64,000 nucleotides of DNA from an uncultured Rhodopila sp. (GTDB lineage Bacteria; Pseudomonadota; Alphaproteobacteria; Acetobacterales; Acetobacteraceae), in NCBI GenBank assembly GCA_903851415.1, contig CAINOE010000174.1, positions 21,100-85,099 of the forward strand. Reading direction: 5' to 3'. How positions within the stretch are numbered: the stretch's first letter is position 1; every line of letters begins with the position of its first letter. The position numbers and the translations under genes were made by a program. This document shows, piece by piece, positions 29,064 to 37,399 of the stretch. A model generated the notes under the pieces. The model ran no database searches. It saw only the letters and a program-made list of their open reading frames with translations, and was not told the origin of the DNA.

Positions 29064-30293
29064 ATGACTCTCACACGTCGTAGCGCTCTGACCACGGTGG
29101 CCGCGGCCGCCGCGCTTCCGCTCATCCGCCCTGCCCGGGCGCAGAAGCCGGTGATCAAAATCGGCGTCCTCAACGACCAGTCCGGGCCGTACACCAACAC
29201 CGGCGGCCGCACCTCCGTCATCTGCACGCAGCAGGCGCTGGAGGATTTCGGCGCCGCGGCCAAGGGCCTCAATGTCGAGGTGATCTCGGCGGACCACCAG
29301 AACAAGCCGGACCTGGCGGTGTCTATCGTGCGCCAGTGGTTCGACCGCGACGGCGTCGATGTGCTGCTGGATGTGCCGACATCGTCGGTGGCGCTGGCGC
29401 TGCAATCGGTGGTGCGCGAGAAGAACAAGGTCTACCTGAACTCGGGCGCCGCCAGTTCGGCCCTGACCGGCGCGCAGTGCTCGCCGAATTTCGTCCACTG
29501 GACCTATGACACCTACATGCTGGCCAAATCGACCGGCGGGGCGATGGTGAAGGCGGGCGGCGATTCCTGGTACTTCGTCACCGCCGATTACGCCTTCGGC
29601 AAGCAGTTGCAGTCAGACACCACGTCGTTCGTTACCGCCGCGGGCGGCAAGGTGCTTGGTTCGGCACTGTACCCGTTCCCCGGCACCACCGATTTCTCGT
29701 CGTTCCTGGTGCAGGCGCAATCCAGCGGCGCGAAAGTCATCGGGCTGGCCAATGCCGGCGGCGACACGGTCAATTCGATCAAGCAGGCGAACGAGTTCGG
29801 CCTGAACAACTCGATGAAGATCGCCGCGCTGCTGATGTTCATCACCGACGTGCACGCCCTCGGCCTGGGTGTCGCGCATGGCCTGAACCTGACGGAAAGC
29901 TTCTACTGGGACCTCAATGACCGCACCCGCGCTTTCACCAAACGGGTGCTGCCGAAGACGCCGACCAACTATCCCAACATGGACCATGCGGGCTGCTACT
30001 CGGCCACCTTCCATTACCTCAAGGCGGTCGCCGACATGGGCGCGGCCGAGGCGAAGAAGGACGGCGTCGCGACGGTCAACCGCATGAAGGCGATGCCAGT
30101 GGACGACGACTGCTTCGGCAAGACCAAAATCCGCGAGGACGGCCGCAATCTGGTGCCCTCGTTCCTGTTCGAGGTGAAGAAGCCGTCGGAAAGCAAAGGC
30201 CCGTGGGACTACTACAAGCTGGTCGTGGAAACGCCCGGCAACGAGGCGTTCCGTCCGCTGGCCGACGGCCACTGCGCGTTCGTGAAAGCCTGA
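29064..30293 (+). CDS. livK: Liv-type ABC importer periplasmic substrate-binding protein
   Basis: The mature protein has a type I periplasmic-binding fold (VIKIGVLNDQSGPY, then EVISADHQNKPDLAV). The 409-residue precursor begins TLTRRSALTTVAAAAALPL, a twin-arginine-like signal ending in ARAQ. ATG 29064 is selected because the signal starts there and AAAGG is upstream; the frame is open from 28914. It is the ligand receptor for the LivHMGF complex. Ligand choice is not readable; relatives bind branched-chain amino acids, urea, amides or aromatic acids. Confidence 0.88.
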   Translation: MTLTRRSALTTVAAAAALPLIRPARAQKPVIKIGVLNDQSGPYTNTGGRTSVICTQQALEDFGAAAKGLNVEVISADHQNKPDLAVSIVRQWFDRDGVDVLLDVPTSSVALALQSVVREKNKVYLNSGAASSALTGAQCSPNFVHWTYDTYMLAKSTGGAMVKAGGDSWYFVTADYAFGKQLQSDTTSFVTAAGGKVLGSALYPFPGTTDFSSFLVQAQSSGAKVIGLANAGGDTVNSIKQANEFGLNNSMKIAALLMFITDVHALGLGVAHGLNLTESFYWDLNDRTRAFTKRVLPKTPTNYPNMDHAGCYSATFHYLKAVADMGAAEAKKDGVATVNRMKAMPVDDDCFGKTKIREDGRNLVPSFLFEVKKPSESKGPWDYYKLVVETPGNEAFRPLADGHCAFVKA

Positions 30294-30327
30294 CACGCGG
30301 CGGCCGGGCAAGGCGGGGTTTGAAAGC

Positions 30328-31242
30328 ATGGGCGGATTGCTAGGCTACAGTTTTTCGTTTTTCGGCACCACGATCACCGTGGGGCAGATGCTTGGCCAGG
30401 GCACGCTCGGCCTGATCAACGGCGCTTTCTACGCCTGCCTGTCGCTGGGGCTGGCCGTCATCTTCGGCATGCTCAACATCATCAACTTCGCCCACGGGGC
30501 GCTGTTCATGATGGGCGCGTTCGTTTCCTGGATGCTGCTGAACTATCTCGGCATCGGCTACTTCCCGGCGCTGATCCTGGCGCCGCTGCTGGTCGGGATA
30601 TTCGGCATCATCCTGGAACGGACCATCATCAGCCGGCTGTACAAGCTCGACCACCTGTACGGCCTGCTGCTGACCTTCGGCCTGGCGCTGGTGATCGAGG
30701 GATTGTTCCGCAACGGCTACGGCAGTTCCGGCATGCCGTACCAGATCCCGGATGTGCTCAACGGCGCCGTCAACCTCGGCTACATGTATATGCCGAAGTA
30801 TCGCGCCTGGGTCGTCCTGGCCGCCGCGGTGGTCTGCCTCGGCACCTGGGTCATCATCGAGAAGACGTCGCTCGGCGCGACGTTGCGGGCGGCGACCGAG
30901 AACGCGCCGATGGTGCAATCGTTCGGCGTCGACGTCCCAAGGCTGGTGACCCTGACCTATGGCGGCGGCGTGGCCCTCGCCGCGTTCACCGGAGTGCTTG
31001 CGGCGCCGATTTACTCGGTGAACCCGAACATGGGGAGCAATTTCATCAATACCGTGTTCGCCGTGGTGGTCATCGGCGGCATGGGCTCGATCATGGGCTC
31101 GATCCTCACCGGTTTCGCCCTGGGCGTGCTGGAGGGGGTGACGAAGGTCTTCTACCCGCAGGCGTCCTCGACCGTGGTGTTCCTGGTGATGGTCATCGTG
31201 CTGCTGCTCAGGCCGCGCGGACTGTTTGGAAGGGCTGCCTGA
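30328..31242 (+). CDS. livH: Liv-type ABC importer permease 1
   Basis: The 304-residue permease has about eight hydrophobic segments, the LivH start LGLINGAFYACLSLGLAVIF and GMLNIINFAHGALFMMGAF, and the late AVVVIGGMGSIMGSI coupling region. It forms the channel with LivM. The livM start lies one base after this stop. Confidence 0.9.
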   Translation: MGGLLGYSFSFFGTTITVGQMLGQGTLGLINGAFYACLSLGLAVIFGMLNIINFAHGALFMMGAFVSWMLLNYLGIGYFPALILAPLLVGIFGIILERTIISRLYKLDHLYGLLLTFGLALVIEGLFRNGYGSSGMPYQIPDVLNGAVNLGYMYMPKYRAWVVLAAAVVCLGTWVIIEKTSLGATLRAATENAPMVQSFGVDVPRLVTLTYGGGVALAAFTGVLAAPIYSVNPNMGSNFINTVFAVVVIGGMGSIMGSILTGFALGVLEGVTKVFYPQASSTVVFLVMVIVLLLRPRGLFGRAA

Positions 31243-31243
31243 G

Positions 31244-32176
31244 ATGTTCGGATTTTCGCGCGCCGAGTCCATCGCCTTCGTGGTGATGCTGGTGGTGATC
31301 GCGGCCAGCCCGTTCGTGCTGTACCCGGTGTTCCTGATGCGCGTGCTCTGCGCCGCGCTCTTCGCCTGCGCCTTCAACCTGATGATCGGCTATGTCGGGC
31401 TGCTGTCGTTCGGCCATGCGGCGTTCTTCGGCATGGGCAGCTATGTCGCCGCCTGGACGATGAAATTCTGGCATTTGGATGCCTCGGTGGCGATCGTCCT
31501 GGGCGGCCTGACCGGCGCGGCGCTGGGGCTGGTGCTCGGCTTCCTGGCGATCCGGCGGTCCGGCATCTACTTCGCGATGATCACCCTGGCACTGGCGCAG
31601 ATGGTGTATTTCTTCTGCGTCGAGGCCCCGTTCACCGGCGGCGAGGACGGCATCCAGCAGGTGCCGCGCGGGCATCTGTTCGGCCTGATCGACCTGTCCG
31701 ACGACATGACGATGTACTGGGTCACCGCGGCGATCTTCATCGGCGGATTCCTGCTGGTGCACCGGATCATCCACTCGCCGTTCGGCCAGGTGCTGAAAGG
31801 CATCCGCGAGAACGAGCCGCGAGCGACCTCGCTGGGCTACCGCACCGACGACTACAAGCTGATCGCCTTCGTGCTGTCCTGCATGATCGCCGGCGTCGCG
31901 GGGGGCACCAAGGCGCTGGTGTTCGGCATCGCGACGCTGACCGACGTGAACTCGGCAACCTCGGGTGAGGTCGTGCTGACCACGCTGCTGGGCGGCCTCG
32001 GCACGGTGTTCGGGCCGGCGGCGGGCGCGCTGGTGGTGACCTCGATGGAGAACTACCTGGCGCAGTTCGGGGCGTGGGTGACGGTGACGCAGGGGGTGAT
32101 CTTCATGATCTGCGTGCTGGCGTTTCGCCGCGGGATCATCGGCGAGTTGGGGGCGTTCCTGAAGATCTCTCTGTAG
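31244..32176 (+). CDS. livM: Liv-type ABC importer permease 2
   Basis: The protein has about 310 residues and eight or nine membrane segments. Family segments are FNLMIGYVGLLSFGHAAFFG, FLAIRRSGIYFAMITLALAQ and VLTTLLGGLGTVFGP. ATG 31244 is used, with GGAAGGG upstream; an upstream TTG at 31226 is in frame but less likely. It is the last gene of the Liv operon. Confidence 0.92.
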   Translation: MFGFSRAESIAFVVMLVVIAASPFVLYPVFLMRVLCAALFACAFNLMIGYVGLLSFGHAAFFGMGSYVAAWTMKFWHLDASVAIVLGGLTGAALGLVLGFLAIRRSGIYFAMITLALAQMVYFFCVEAPFTGGEDGIQQVPRGHLFGLIDLSDDMTMYWVTAAIFIGGFLLVHRIIHSPFGQVLKGIRENEPRATSLGYRTDDYKLIAFVLSCMIAGVAGGTKALVFGIATLTDVNSATSGEVVLTTLLGGLGTVFGPAAGALVVTSMENYLAQFGAWVTVTQGVIFMICVLAFRRGIIGELGAFLKISL

Positions 32177-32373
32177 CAATCAGGGCTTTCCCAGAAATGC
32201 AGCCTCCAGGTCTTCGCACGCCGCCGTCAGCGCTGCGTCGAGCGTAACGGGACAGATTTCCGGCCCGCGGCGGAGTACCTTGCCGCCATGCCGTAGAGGC
32301 CGTCCTCCGGCCAGCCGAAACCGGCGCCTTCCCCGGTCCCGGCCTGCCGAATGTCCGGCGCAAGCGGTGACGA

Positions 32374-32901
32374 TTACTCGCCGAGATTTTGCGCCATCTG
32401 CAAATGTTCCTGCAACGTCGGCAAGGTCGACTCCGCCCATGCCTTCAGCTTCGCATTCTCGCCGGCCTTGCCGTAGCGCTGGAACAACGAAACGGCGTCT
32501 TTATGCCCGCTGACCTGGTCGCTCTCGTATTGGCTGTCGAAGTCGTTGCCGTGCAAGCCGTTCAGCTTGCCGAGCATGCTTTGCTGCGACGAACTCACCT
32601 CCGTGGGCAACTTCGCGTCAACGCCGCCGCCGGTGAGGATAGCCTTCAGCTCGCCCGTGGTTTTGTTATGATCGGCAATCATTTTTGCAGCGAACGCCTT
32701 GATGCGTGCGTTGCCGCTGTGCAGCGCCGCCTCGCTCGACTTGATCTCGAACATGTCGCTTTGCGCGGCTTCGGTGACGAAGTCCTGCGTTGACGGCGTG
32801 ATGCCGGCTACCGAGTCCACGCCGGTCTTCTCGCCCAGAGATTGCGCTGCGGCCGGCACCGCCAGCAGCAGGCAAATTCCAAAAGTCGTAGACCGAATCA
32901 T
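32374..32901 (-). CDS. DUF4142 periplasmic protein
   Basis: The 175-residue protein has a signal peptide ending LAVPAAAQS and a helical DUF4142 domain: TQDFVTEAAQSDMFEIKSSE, then IKAFAAKMIADHNKTTGEL. The family is common in alphaproteobacteria and of unknown function; the four-helix pattern is ferritin-like. It is single on its strand, with about 140 bases to the next gene. The 197 bases between livM and this gene hold nothing supported. Confidence 0.85.
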   Translation of the reverse strand: MIRSTTFGICLLLAVPAAAQSLGEKTGVDSVAGITPSTQDFVTEAAQSDMFEIKSSEAALHSGNARIKAFAAKMIADHNKTTGELKAILTGGGVDAKLPTEVSSSQQSMLGKLNGLHGNDFDSQYESDQVSGHKDAVSLFQRYGKAGENAKLKAWAESTLPTLQEHLQMAQNLGE

Positions 32902-33039
32902 CGGCTTTGCTCCATGAGAGGTTTGCCGCCCCGGAATTGGCTGCGAGAGCGAAGGTTTCCCGGGAACGATGGGCTGATCAGGATGTGACCCGATTTCGTC
33001 CTGTCCGCTGGCCGGACCGCGCGCTCAATCCCGGTTCGC

Positions 33040-33234
33040 TCAGACGATCGGCCCCCTGCCCCGGCCGAGAAAGTTCACGATCAGGACGACCAGGAAGATG
33101 ACAATGAACACATAGAACAGGATCTGGGCGATGCCCGTGGCAGTGCCCGCGATGCCGCCGAAACCAAGCAGGCCGGCGATAAGCGCTATGACAAGAGCCA
33201 CGAGCGCGTAGTAAAGTAGATTGCCTGCAGGCAT
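33040..33234 (-). CDS. DUF1328 small membrane protein
   Basis: The 64-residue protein has two hydrophobic helices. It matches the DUF1328 (YtjA-like) pattern: LLYYALVALVIALIAGLLGF, then GIAGTATGIAQILFYVFIV. Members are stress-related inner-membrane proteins of unknown function. Confidence 0.88.
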   Translation of the reverse strand: MPAGNLLYYALVALVIALIAGLLGFGGIAGTATGIAQILFYVFIVIFLVVLIVNFLGRGRGPIV

Positions 33235-33485
33235 ATTTTTGCTCCCCTATGCAGACGCCATTCGTTGACGCGGCCGAAACGGCAGCCGGCAAACCGAACT
33301 ACGCTGACAGATGACCCGGGTTTCATGGACTGCGATCACCTTTGCCCGATCCGGACTTTCACCCGGCGGATGCGATGACGGCGAACTGACGATGCGACGC
33401 CAGCGCGCCGCCCGACGGGTGGCGGTCTGCAACCCCCCGGCAGCCGTCGCGTTCTCAGGCCAGGCAGAGAATGGAGTGTTCCGGC

Positions 33486-33701
33486 ATGAACGATGAGGCA
33501 GGCTCGGCACCGGGTCCCGGCGGTAACGGGCAACCCGATCTATCGACCCCATATGCGGCGAGCGGCGGGCTTTTGCGCGCGGCCGGTCAGCAGCAAACGC
33601 TGGATCAAACGGATCAGCTCGCAACATTCGTGCGGCAGCAGCCGCTCACAGCGGCGCTGGCCGCCCTGGCAGTTGGTTACGTGCTTGGGAAGATTAGCTG
33701 A
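33486..33701 (+). CDS. small protein with C-terminal membrane helix
   Basis: The 71-residue protein is Gly/Pro/Gln-rich up to residue 45. It ends in FVRQQPLTAALAALAVGYVL, a helix like the C-terminal anchor of DUF883/ElaB-type proteins. GGAGTG lies upstream of ATG 33486. The role is unknown; tail-anchoring in the inner membrane is inferred. Confidence 0.6.
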   Translation: MNDEAGSAPGPGGNGQPDLSTPYAASGGLLRAAGQQQTLDQTDQLATFVRQQPLTAALAALAVGYVLGKIS

Positions 33702-33812
33702 GCGCGGATATCCGGCAACCGGGAAGCGCCAGGCCGGCCGCCGGTGCCGTGGCGGTGCAGCGAACGGCGGAGACCGCCCGCACCACGGCTTGGAAGCGGA
33801 CCCGGCGCCCGC

Positions 33813-34115
33813 TTACATCCCGAGCGCCCGCCGGTAGACGTCAAGCAGGGTCTCCTGCTCTTCCACGTCGGCAGGCTCCTGCTTTCGCAGCCGGATAAGC
33901 TGGCGGACGACCTTCACCTCGAAGCCCGCGCTTTTGCATTCGGCGTATACATCCTTAATATCGCTTGCCAAAGCGTTCCGCTCTTCTTCGAGTTTCTCGA
34001 TCCTTTCGACAATGCTGCGCAGCCGATCGGCGGCGATGCCGCCTGTCTTCGGGTCCGGGTCATCGGTCTGCCGCTTGCGGCTGCGGGCGGCCGGGTCGAT
34101 CGACGTGTCAGACAT
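33813..34115 (-). CDS. gapR: GapR-like nucleoid-associated protein (DUF2312)
   Basis: This 100-residue protein contains the DUF2312 core, LRSIVERIEKLEEERNALAS, then IKDVYAECKSAGFEVKVVRQ and IRLRKQE. GapR proteins clamp overtwisted DNA ahead of replication and transcription in alphaproteobacteria. The N-terminal 25 residues are charged and variable. A small ORF upstream overlaps its start by eight bases. Confidence 0.88.
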   Translation of the reverse strand: MSDTSIDPAARSRKRQTDDPDPKTGGIAADRLRSIVERIEKLEEERNALASDIKDVYAECKSAGFEVKVVRQLIRLRKQEPADVEEQETLLDVYRRALGM

Positions 34116-34269
34116 CGCGGTTCATCCTGAAGGTGGCATGAGGCGATAAGCTGAGGCGCGCCGCGCGCTCGCGCCGCAGCATGCCGATCGGCTCCGCCAG
34201 GCGGCGCAGCCCGTCCGCCGCGGCTCCGGCGCCATGACTTTCCTCTTCGCTGACCTGTTTGGTCGCCAT
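34108..34269 (-). CDS. possible small protein upstream of gapR
   Basis: A 53-residue frame from ATG 34269, with GGAGA ten bases upstream, ends inside the gapR start, with an eight-base overlap. The sequence (MATKQVSEEE, LRRLAEPIGMLRRERAARLS) is charged and helical. Translational coupling with gapR is plausible. No family is recognised, and it could be non-coding. Confidence 0.4.
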   Translation of the reverse strand: MATKQVSEEESHGAGAAADGLRRLAEPIGMLRRERAARLSLSPHATFRMNRDV

Positions 34270-34526
34270 CGATTCGACTCTCCGTTTCGGCAGGGCGGCG
34301 GCAATAGCTTCGCCGCCGGCGGCGGTCAACGGAAAACGGGCGGCACCTTACCCGGGCGCGTGAACCGGCGTGCACGGGTTCGGCGGCGGGGCGGTCACTC
34401 CCGATGGCCTGCCCCCGATGGCCTGTCACAGCAGCGCCGGGGCTGCATGGCTCCGGCGCGGCTGACATGAGGCTTTCCCTGGCACAGGCCGGAACGGTCC
34501 CCGTCCCGGCATGCGCCCGGGGCCCG

Positions 34527-35045
34527 TCAGGCGACGATGCTGGCGCCCTCGGTGGCCTGAGCCCGGCGCGCCTGCCAAAGTGCCACGAAATCAATCGGCT
34601 GCAGCAGCACCGGGGGGAAGCCGCCGTCGCGGGTGACGTCGGACAGGATGTTGCGGGCGAACGGGAACAGGATGCGCGGGCATTCGACCAGCAGGACCGG
34701 CTCGATCGCGTTGTCCGGCAGGCCGGTCAGGGTGAACACCCCGGCATAGGAAAGTTCGGCTACAAAAACGACAGCGCCGCCCGCCGCCTGGCCGTTGGCC
34801 TGGCCCGCCGAATCGTGCGCCTCGGCCTTGATAATCAGCGACACTTCGAAGACGCCCTGATCTTCGCGCAGGCGGCGGGCCTGGACATCGAGGTTGATGT
34901 TGACCTGAGGCTGGGCGCGAAGCTGCGTATAGATCGCCGGCGCACCCGGAACTTCGAAGGACAAATCCTTCACATACTGGATGTTGACCACCAGCGGCTG
35001 CGGCGGAGCGGCCGCCTGCTGCGGGGAAGGATCGGTTTCGGACAT
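34527..35045 (-). CDS. secB: protein-export chaperone SecB
   Basis: The 172-residue protein matches SecB: VVNIQYVKDLSFEVPGAP near the N-terminus, then FVAELSYAGVFTL and LLVECPRILFPFARNILSDV, and a C-terminal part FPPVLLQPIDFVALW. It holds preproteins unfolded for SecA. ATG 35045 is the start; the frame is open to 35111. The position near the TimA-like gene is typical for alphaproteobacteria. Confidence 0.95.
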   Translation of the reverse strand: MSETDPSPQQAAAPPQPLVVNIQYVKDLSFEVPGAPAIYTQLRAQPQVNINLDVQARRLREDQGVFEVSLIIKAEAHDSAGQANGQAAGGAVVFVAELSYAGVFTLTGLPDNAIEPVLLVECPRILFPFARNILSDVTRDGGFPPVLLQPIDFVALWQARRAQATEGASIVA

Positions 35046-35153
35046 GATGAACTCCGTTGCTGGATCGCGCTGCCTTGAGACAGGACCGGGTAGCCGGCGC
35101 GCCGGTAGCATGCCTGAAGCCGGATTGCTACCGGCGTTCTTCCGCCTTGTTAA

Positions 35154-35708
35154 TTAAGCGCACCAGACGATCCGTTCCGGGGCCGGCGCCGACGGGTCGC
35201 AGCGCAGCCACTCGCCGTTGGCGACGCTTTGCCCGGTCAGGCTGAGAATGAACCCCCAATGGCTGATCACCAGCGTATGCGCCCAGTCATGCCGCGCCGC
35301 CAGTTCGTTGCGGAAGCGCGCGGCGCGGCCGACGATCCCCGCCTCGGGTTCTTCCTCCGCCGGCCACCAGACCTCCTCGACCGCCGAAAAATCGTGCCCC
35401 GGCCAGTCGCGCTCCAGCGCCGCCCGCGGCGAGCCGATGTCGCAGGCGAAGGCGAACCGCTCGCGGACGATCGGATCGACACTGACCGGCACGCCGAGAC
35501 GGGCGGCGACCGGATGCGCGGTCTGCAAGGCGCGGGTGTACGGCGACACGATGATGCGCCTTATGCCCTGGTCCGCGAGTTGCTCCGCGGCCTGCTCCGC
35601 CTGGCTGTGGCCGAGTTCGGTCAGGCGCGGATCGAAAATGCCCGGATCGCGCCGGGTCGCGGTGAAATGAAGGTTGAACTCGCTCTGTCCGTGGCGCAGC
35701 AGGATCAT
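35154..35708 (-). CDS. histidine phosphatase family protein
   Basis: The 184-residue protein begins MILLRHGQSEFN, the RHG motif with the phospho-accepting His. It has Arg in SPYTRALQTA and the late catalytic His in VISHWGF. These features mark branch-1 histidine phosphatases (phosphoglycerate mutase-like). The substrate is unknown. It lies between secB and the divergent TimA-like gene. Confidence 0.88.
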   Translation of the reverse strand: MILLRHGQSEFNLHFTATRRDPGIFDPRLTELGHSQAEQAAEQLADQGIRRIIVSPYTRALQTAHPVAARLGVPVSVDPIVRERFAFACDIGSPRAALERDWPGHDFSAVEEVWWPAEEEPEAGIVGRAARFRNELAARHDWAHTLVISHWGFILSLTGQSVANGEWLRCDPSAPAPERIVWCA

Positions 35709-35854
35709 GCCGCGGTCCTACAATCGCCGCCGGGCGGCGGCAAGGCCGCAGCCGAAAATCACCCGGAACGGACGATTTCGCATCGAATCCGCCGCGGATT
35801 CGTTTGTCATCACCGCGGATCGCGCCTATCTCTGCGAAGGCAAGGAGTGAGGAC

Positions 35855-36526
35855 ATGAACGCGAGCGGCTTACCGATCGACCTGATACTGTTTGGCATGA
35901 TCGCGGCGTTCCTGGTCCTGCGGCTGCGCAGCATCCTGGGCAAGCGCACCGGGTTCGAGCGGCAGGCTCCTCCGCCGATGCCGCAGCAGCCGATGCGCAA
36001 GCAGGCCCCGCCGATCATCGAGGGCCGTGCCGAACCGGTGGCGCCGGCCGGGCCTCAGGCGGTGCCGCCCGTGGCCTCGCCGACGGGGCAGGCCCTGGCG
36101 CGGATGCGGGAAATCGATCGCGGCTTCGATCCGGCGCACTTCCTCGCCGGCGCGGAGCAGGCCTTCCGCATGATCGTCGCGGCGTTCGCCTCCGGCGACC
36201 GTGCCGGCCTGCGCGCGTTGCTCTCGGATGACACCTGCAAGGCGTTCGAGGAAGCGATCTCCGCCCGCGAGAAAGCCGGGGAGACCCAGATCAGCGAGAT
36301 CAAGTCGATCCAGCAGCTTGCCATCGAGGACGCCACTGTCCGCGGCACGGTCGGGGTGGTCACGGCGCGGATCGTCTCGGACCAGATCAGCTACACGCAT
36401 GATAAGGACGGGCGGCCGGTGGCGGGCACGGACGCGGTGACGGAGATCACCGACCTGTGGACGTTCGAGCGGGACCTGACGCAAAGCGATCCGACATGGC
36501 GGCTGGTGTCCGCCCGCAGCGGTTAG
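35855..36526 (+). CDS. TimA/Tim44-like membrane-anchored protein
   Basis: The 223-residue protein has an N-terminal membrane helix (LPIDLILFGMIAAFLVLRLR), a Pro-rich linker, and a Tim44-like domain: FLAGAEQAFRMIVAAFASGD, then LLSDDTCKAFEEAI and a C-terminal DLWTFERDLTQSDPTWRLV. The bacterial homologue TimA is an inner-membrane protein whose role is unclear. AAGGAGTGAGG lies just before ATG 35855. It is next to secB, as in many relatives. Confidence 0.88.
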   Translation: MNASGLPIDLILFGMIAAFLVLRLRSILGKRTGFERQAPPPMPQQPMRKQAPPIIEGRAEPVAPAGPQAVPPVASPTGQALARMREIDRGFDPAHFLAGAEQAFRMIVAAFASGDRAGLRALLSDDTCKAFEEAISAREKAGETQISEIKSIQQLAIEDATVRGTVGVVTARIVSDQISYTHDKDGRPVAGTDAVTEITDLWTFERDLTQSDPTWRLVSARSG

Positions 36527-36528
36527 CC

Positions 36529-37296
36529 ATGATGGGGACGAAGCCCCGGGTGGGCCTGTTCGTGACCTGCCTGGTCGACACGCAGCGGCCCTCGGTCGGG
36601 TTCGCGGCGATCAAGCTGCTGGAAAGCGCCGGCTGCACGGTCGAGGTTCCCCTGGCGCAGACCTGCTGCGGCCAGCCGGCCTACAACGCCGGCGACCGCC
36701 GGACCGCGCGGGACCTGGCGGTGGGCATCGTCGCGGCGTTCCGGGACTACGACTATGTGGTGGCCCCGTCCGGGTCGTGCGCCGGGATGCTGAAGCATCA
36801 TTTGCCGCATCTGTTCGACGATGACCCCAATCTGCGGGACGCGGCGGACGCGCTGGCATCCCGGGTTTACGAGCTGGTCAGCTTCCTGACCGATGTGCTC
36901 GATGTGAAGGATACCGGCGCCCGGTTCGCGGGGACGGTGACGTATCACGACAGTTGCTCCGGCCTGCGGGAGCTGGGGATCAGGCAGCAGCCGCGCGACC
37001 TGCTGCGCGCCGCCGGGGCGACGCTGGTGGAGATGGCGGAGCCGGAGGTCTGCTGCGGCTTCGGCGGCCTGTTCTGCGTCAAGTACCCGGAGATTTCCGT
37101 CCGCATGGTGTCCGACAAGACCAGGGACATCGCGGCGACGGCGGCTGATACCTTGCTGGCCGGAGACATGGGCTGCCTGATGAACATGGCCGGGCGGCTG
37201 CAGCGGGAGGGGCACCAGGTGCATGTCCGGCATGTGGCCGAGGTGCTGGCGGGCATGACGGACGATCTTCCGCCGATTGGCGAGCCGCGCGGCTAG
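36529..37296 (+). CDS. LutA/YkgE-like cysteine-rich (CCG) oxidoreductase subunit
   Basis: The 255-residue protein contains two CCG domains. The first has FVTCLVD and QTCCGQPAYNAGD; the second has YHDSCSGLRELGI and EVCCGFGGLFCVKYPE. LutA with LutB and LutC oxidises L-lactate. Neither lutB nor lutC is in the window, so the partner is unknown. ATG 36529 starts two bases after the TimA-like stop, with ATG 36532 as an alternative. Confidence 0.85.
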   Translation: MMGTKPRVGLFVTCLVDTQRPSVGFAAIKLLESAGCTVEVPLAQTCCGQPAYNAGDRRTARDLAVGIVAAFRDYDYVVAPSGSCAGMLKHHLPHLFDDDPNLRDAADALASRVYELVSFLTDVLDVKDTGARFAGTVTYHDSCSGLRELGIRQQPRDLLRAAGATLVEMAEPEVCCGFGGLFCVKYPEISVRMVSDKTRDIAATAADTLLAGDMGCLMNMAGRLQREGHQVHVRHVAEVLAGMTDDLPPIGEPRG

Positions 37297-37310
37297 CGGT
37301 GCACCATCGC

Positions 37311-37386
37311 CATGGTCCGGCCTGTCCGGGCCGCCTGTCGCGGCAGGGTGCCGGTATGAGTGGACCGAACAGGCCGGGTCCTGACG
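37311..37386. repeat. degenerate REP/BIME-like element
   Basis: Left arm (about 37311-37331) contains GGTCCGGCCTGTCCGGGCC. The right arm (about 37362-37386) contains the imperfect inverse GGACCGAACAGGCCGGG followed by TGACGATGG. It lies between the convergent LutA-like and J-protein genes. Confidence 0.65.
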
Positions 37387-37399
37387 ATGGGGGCCGTCC

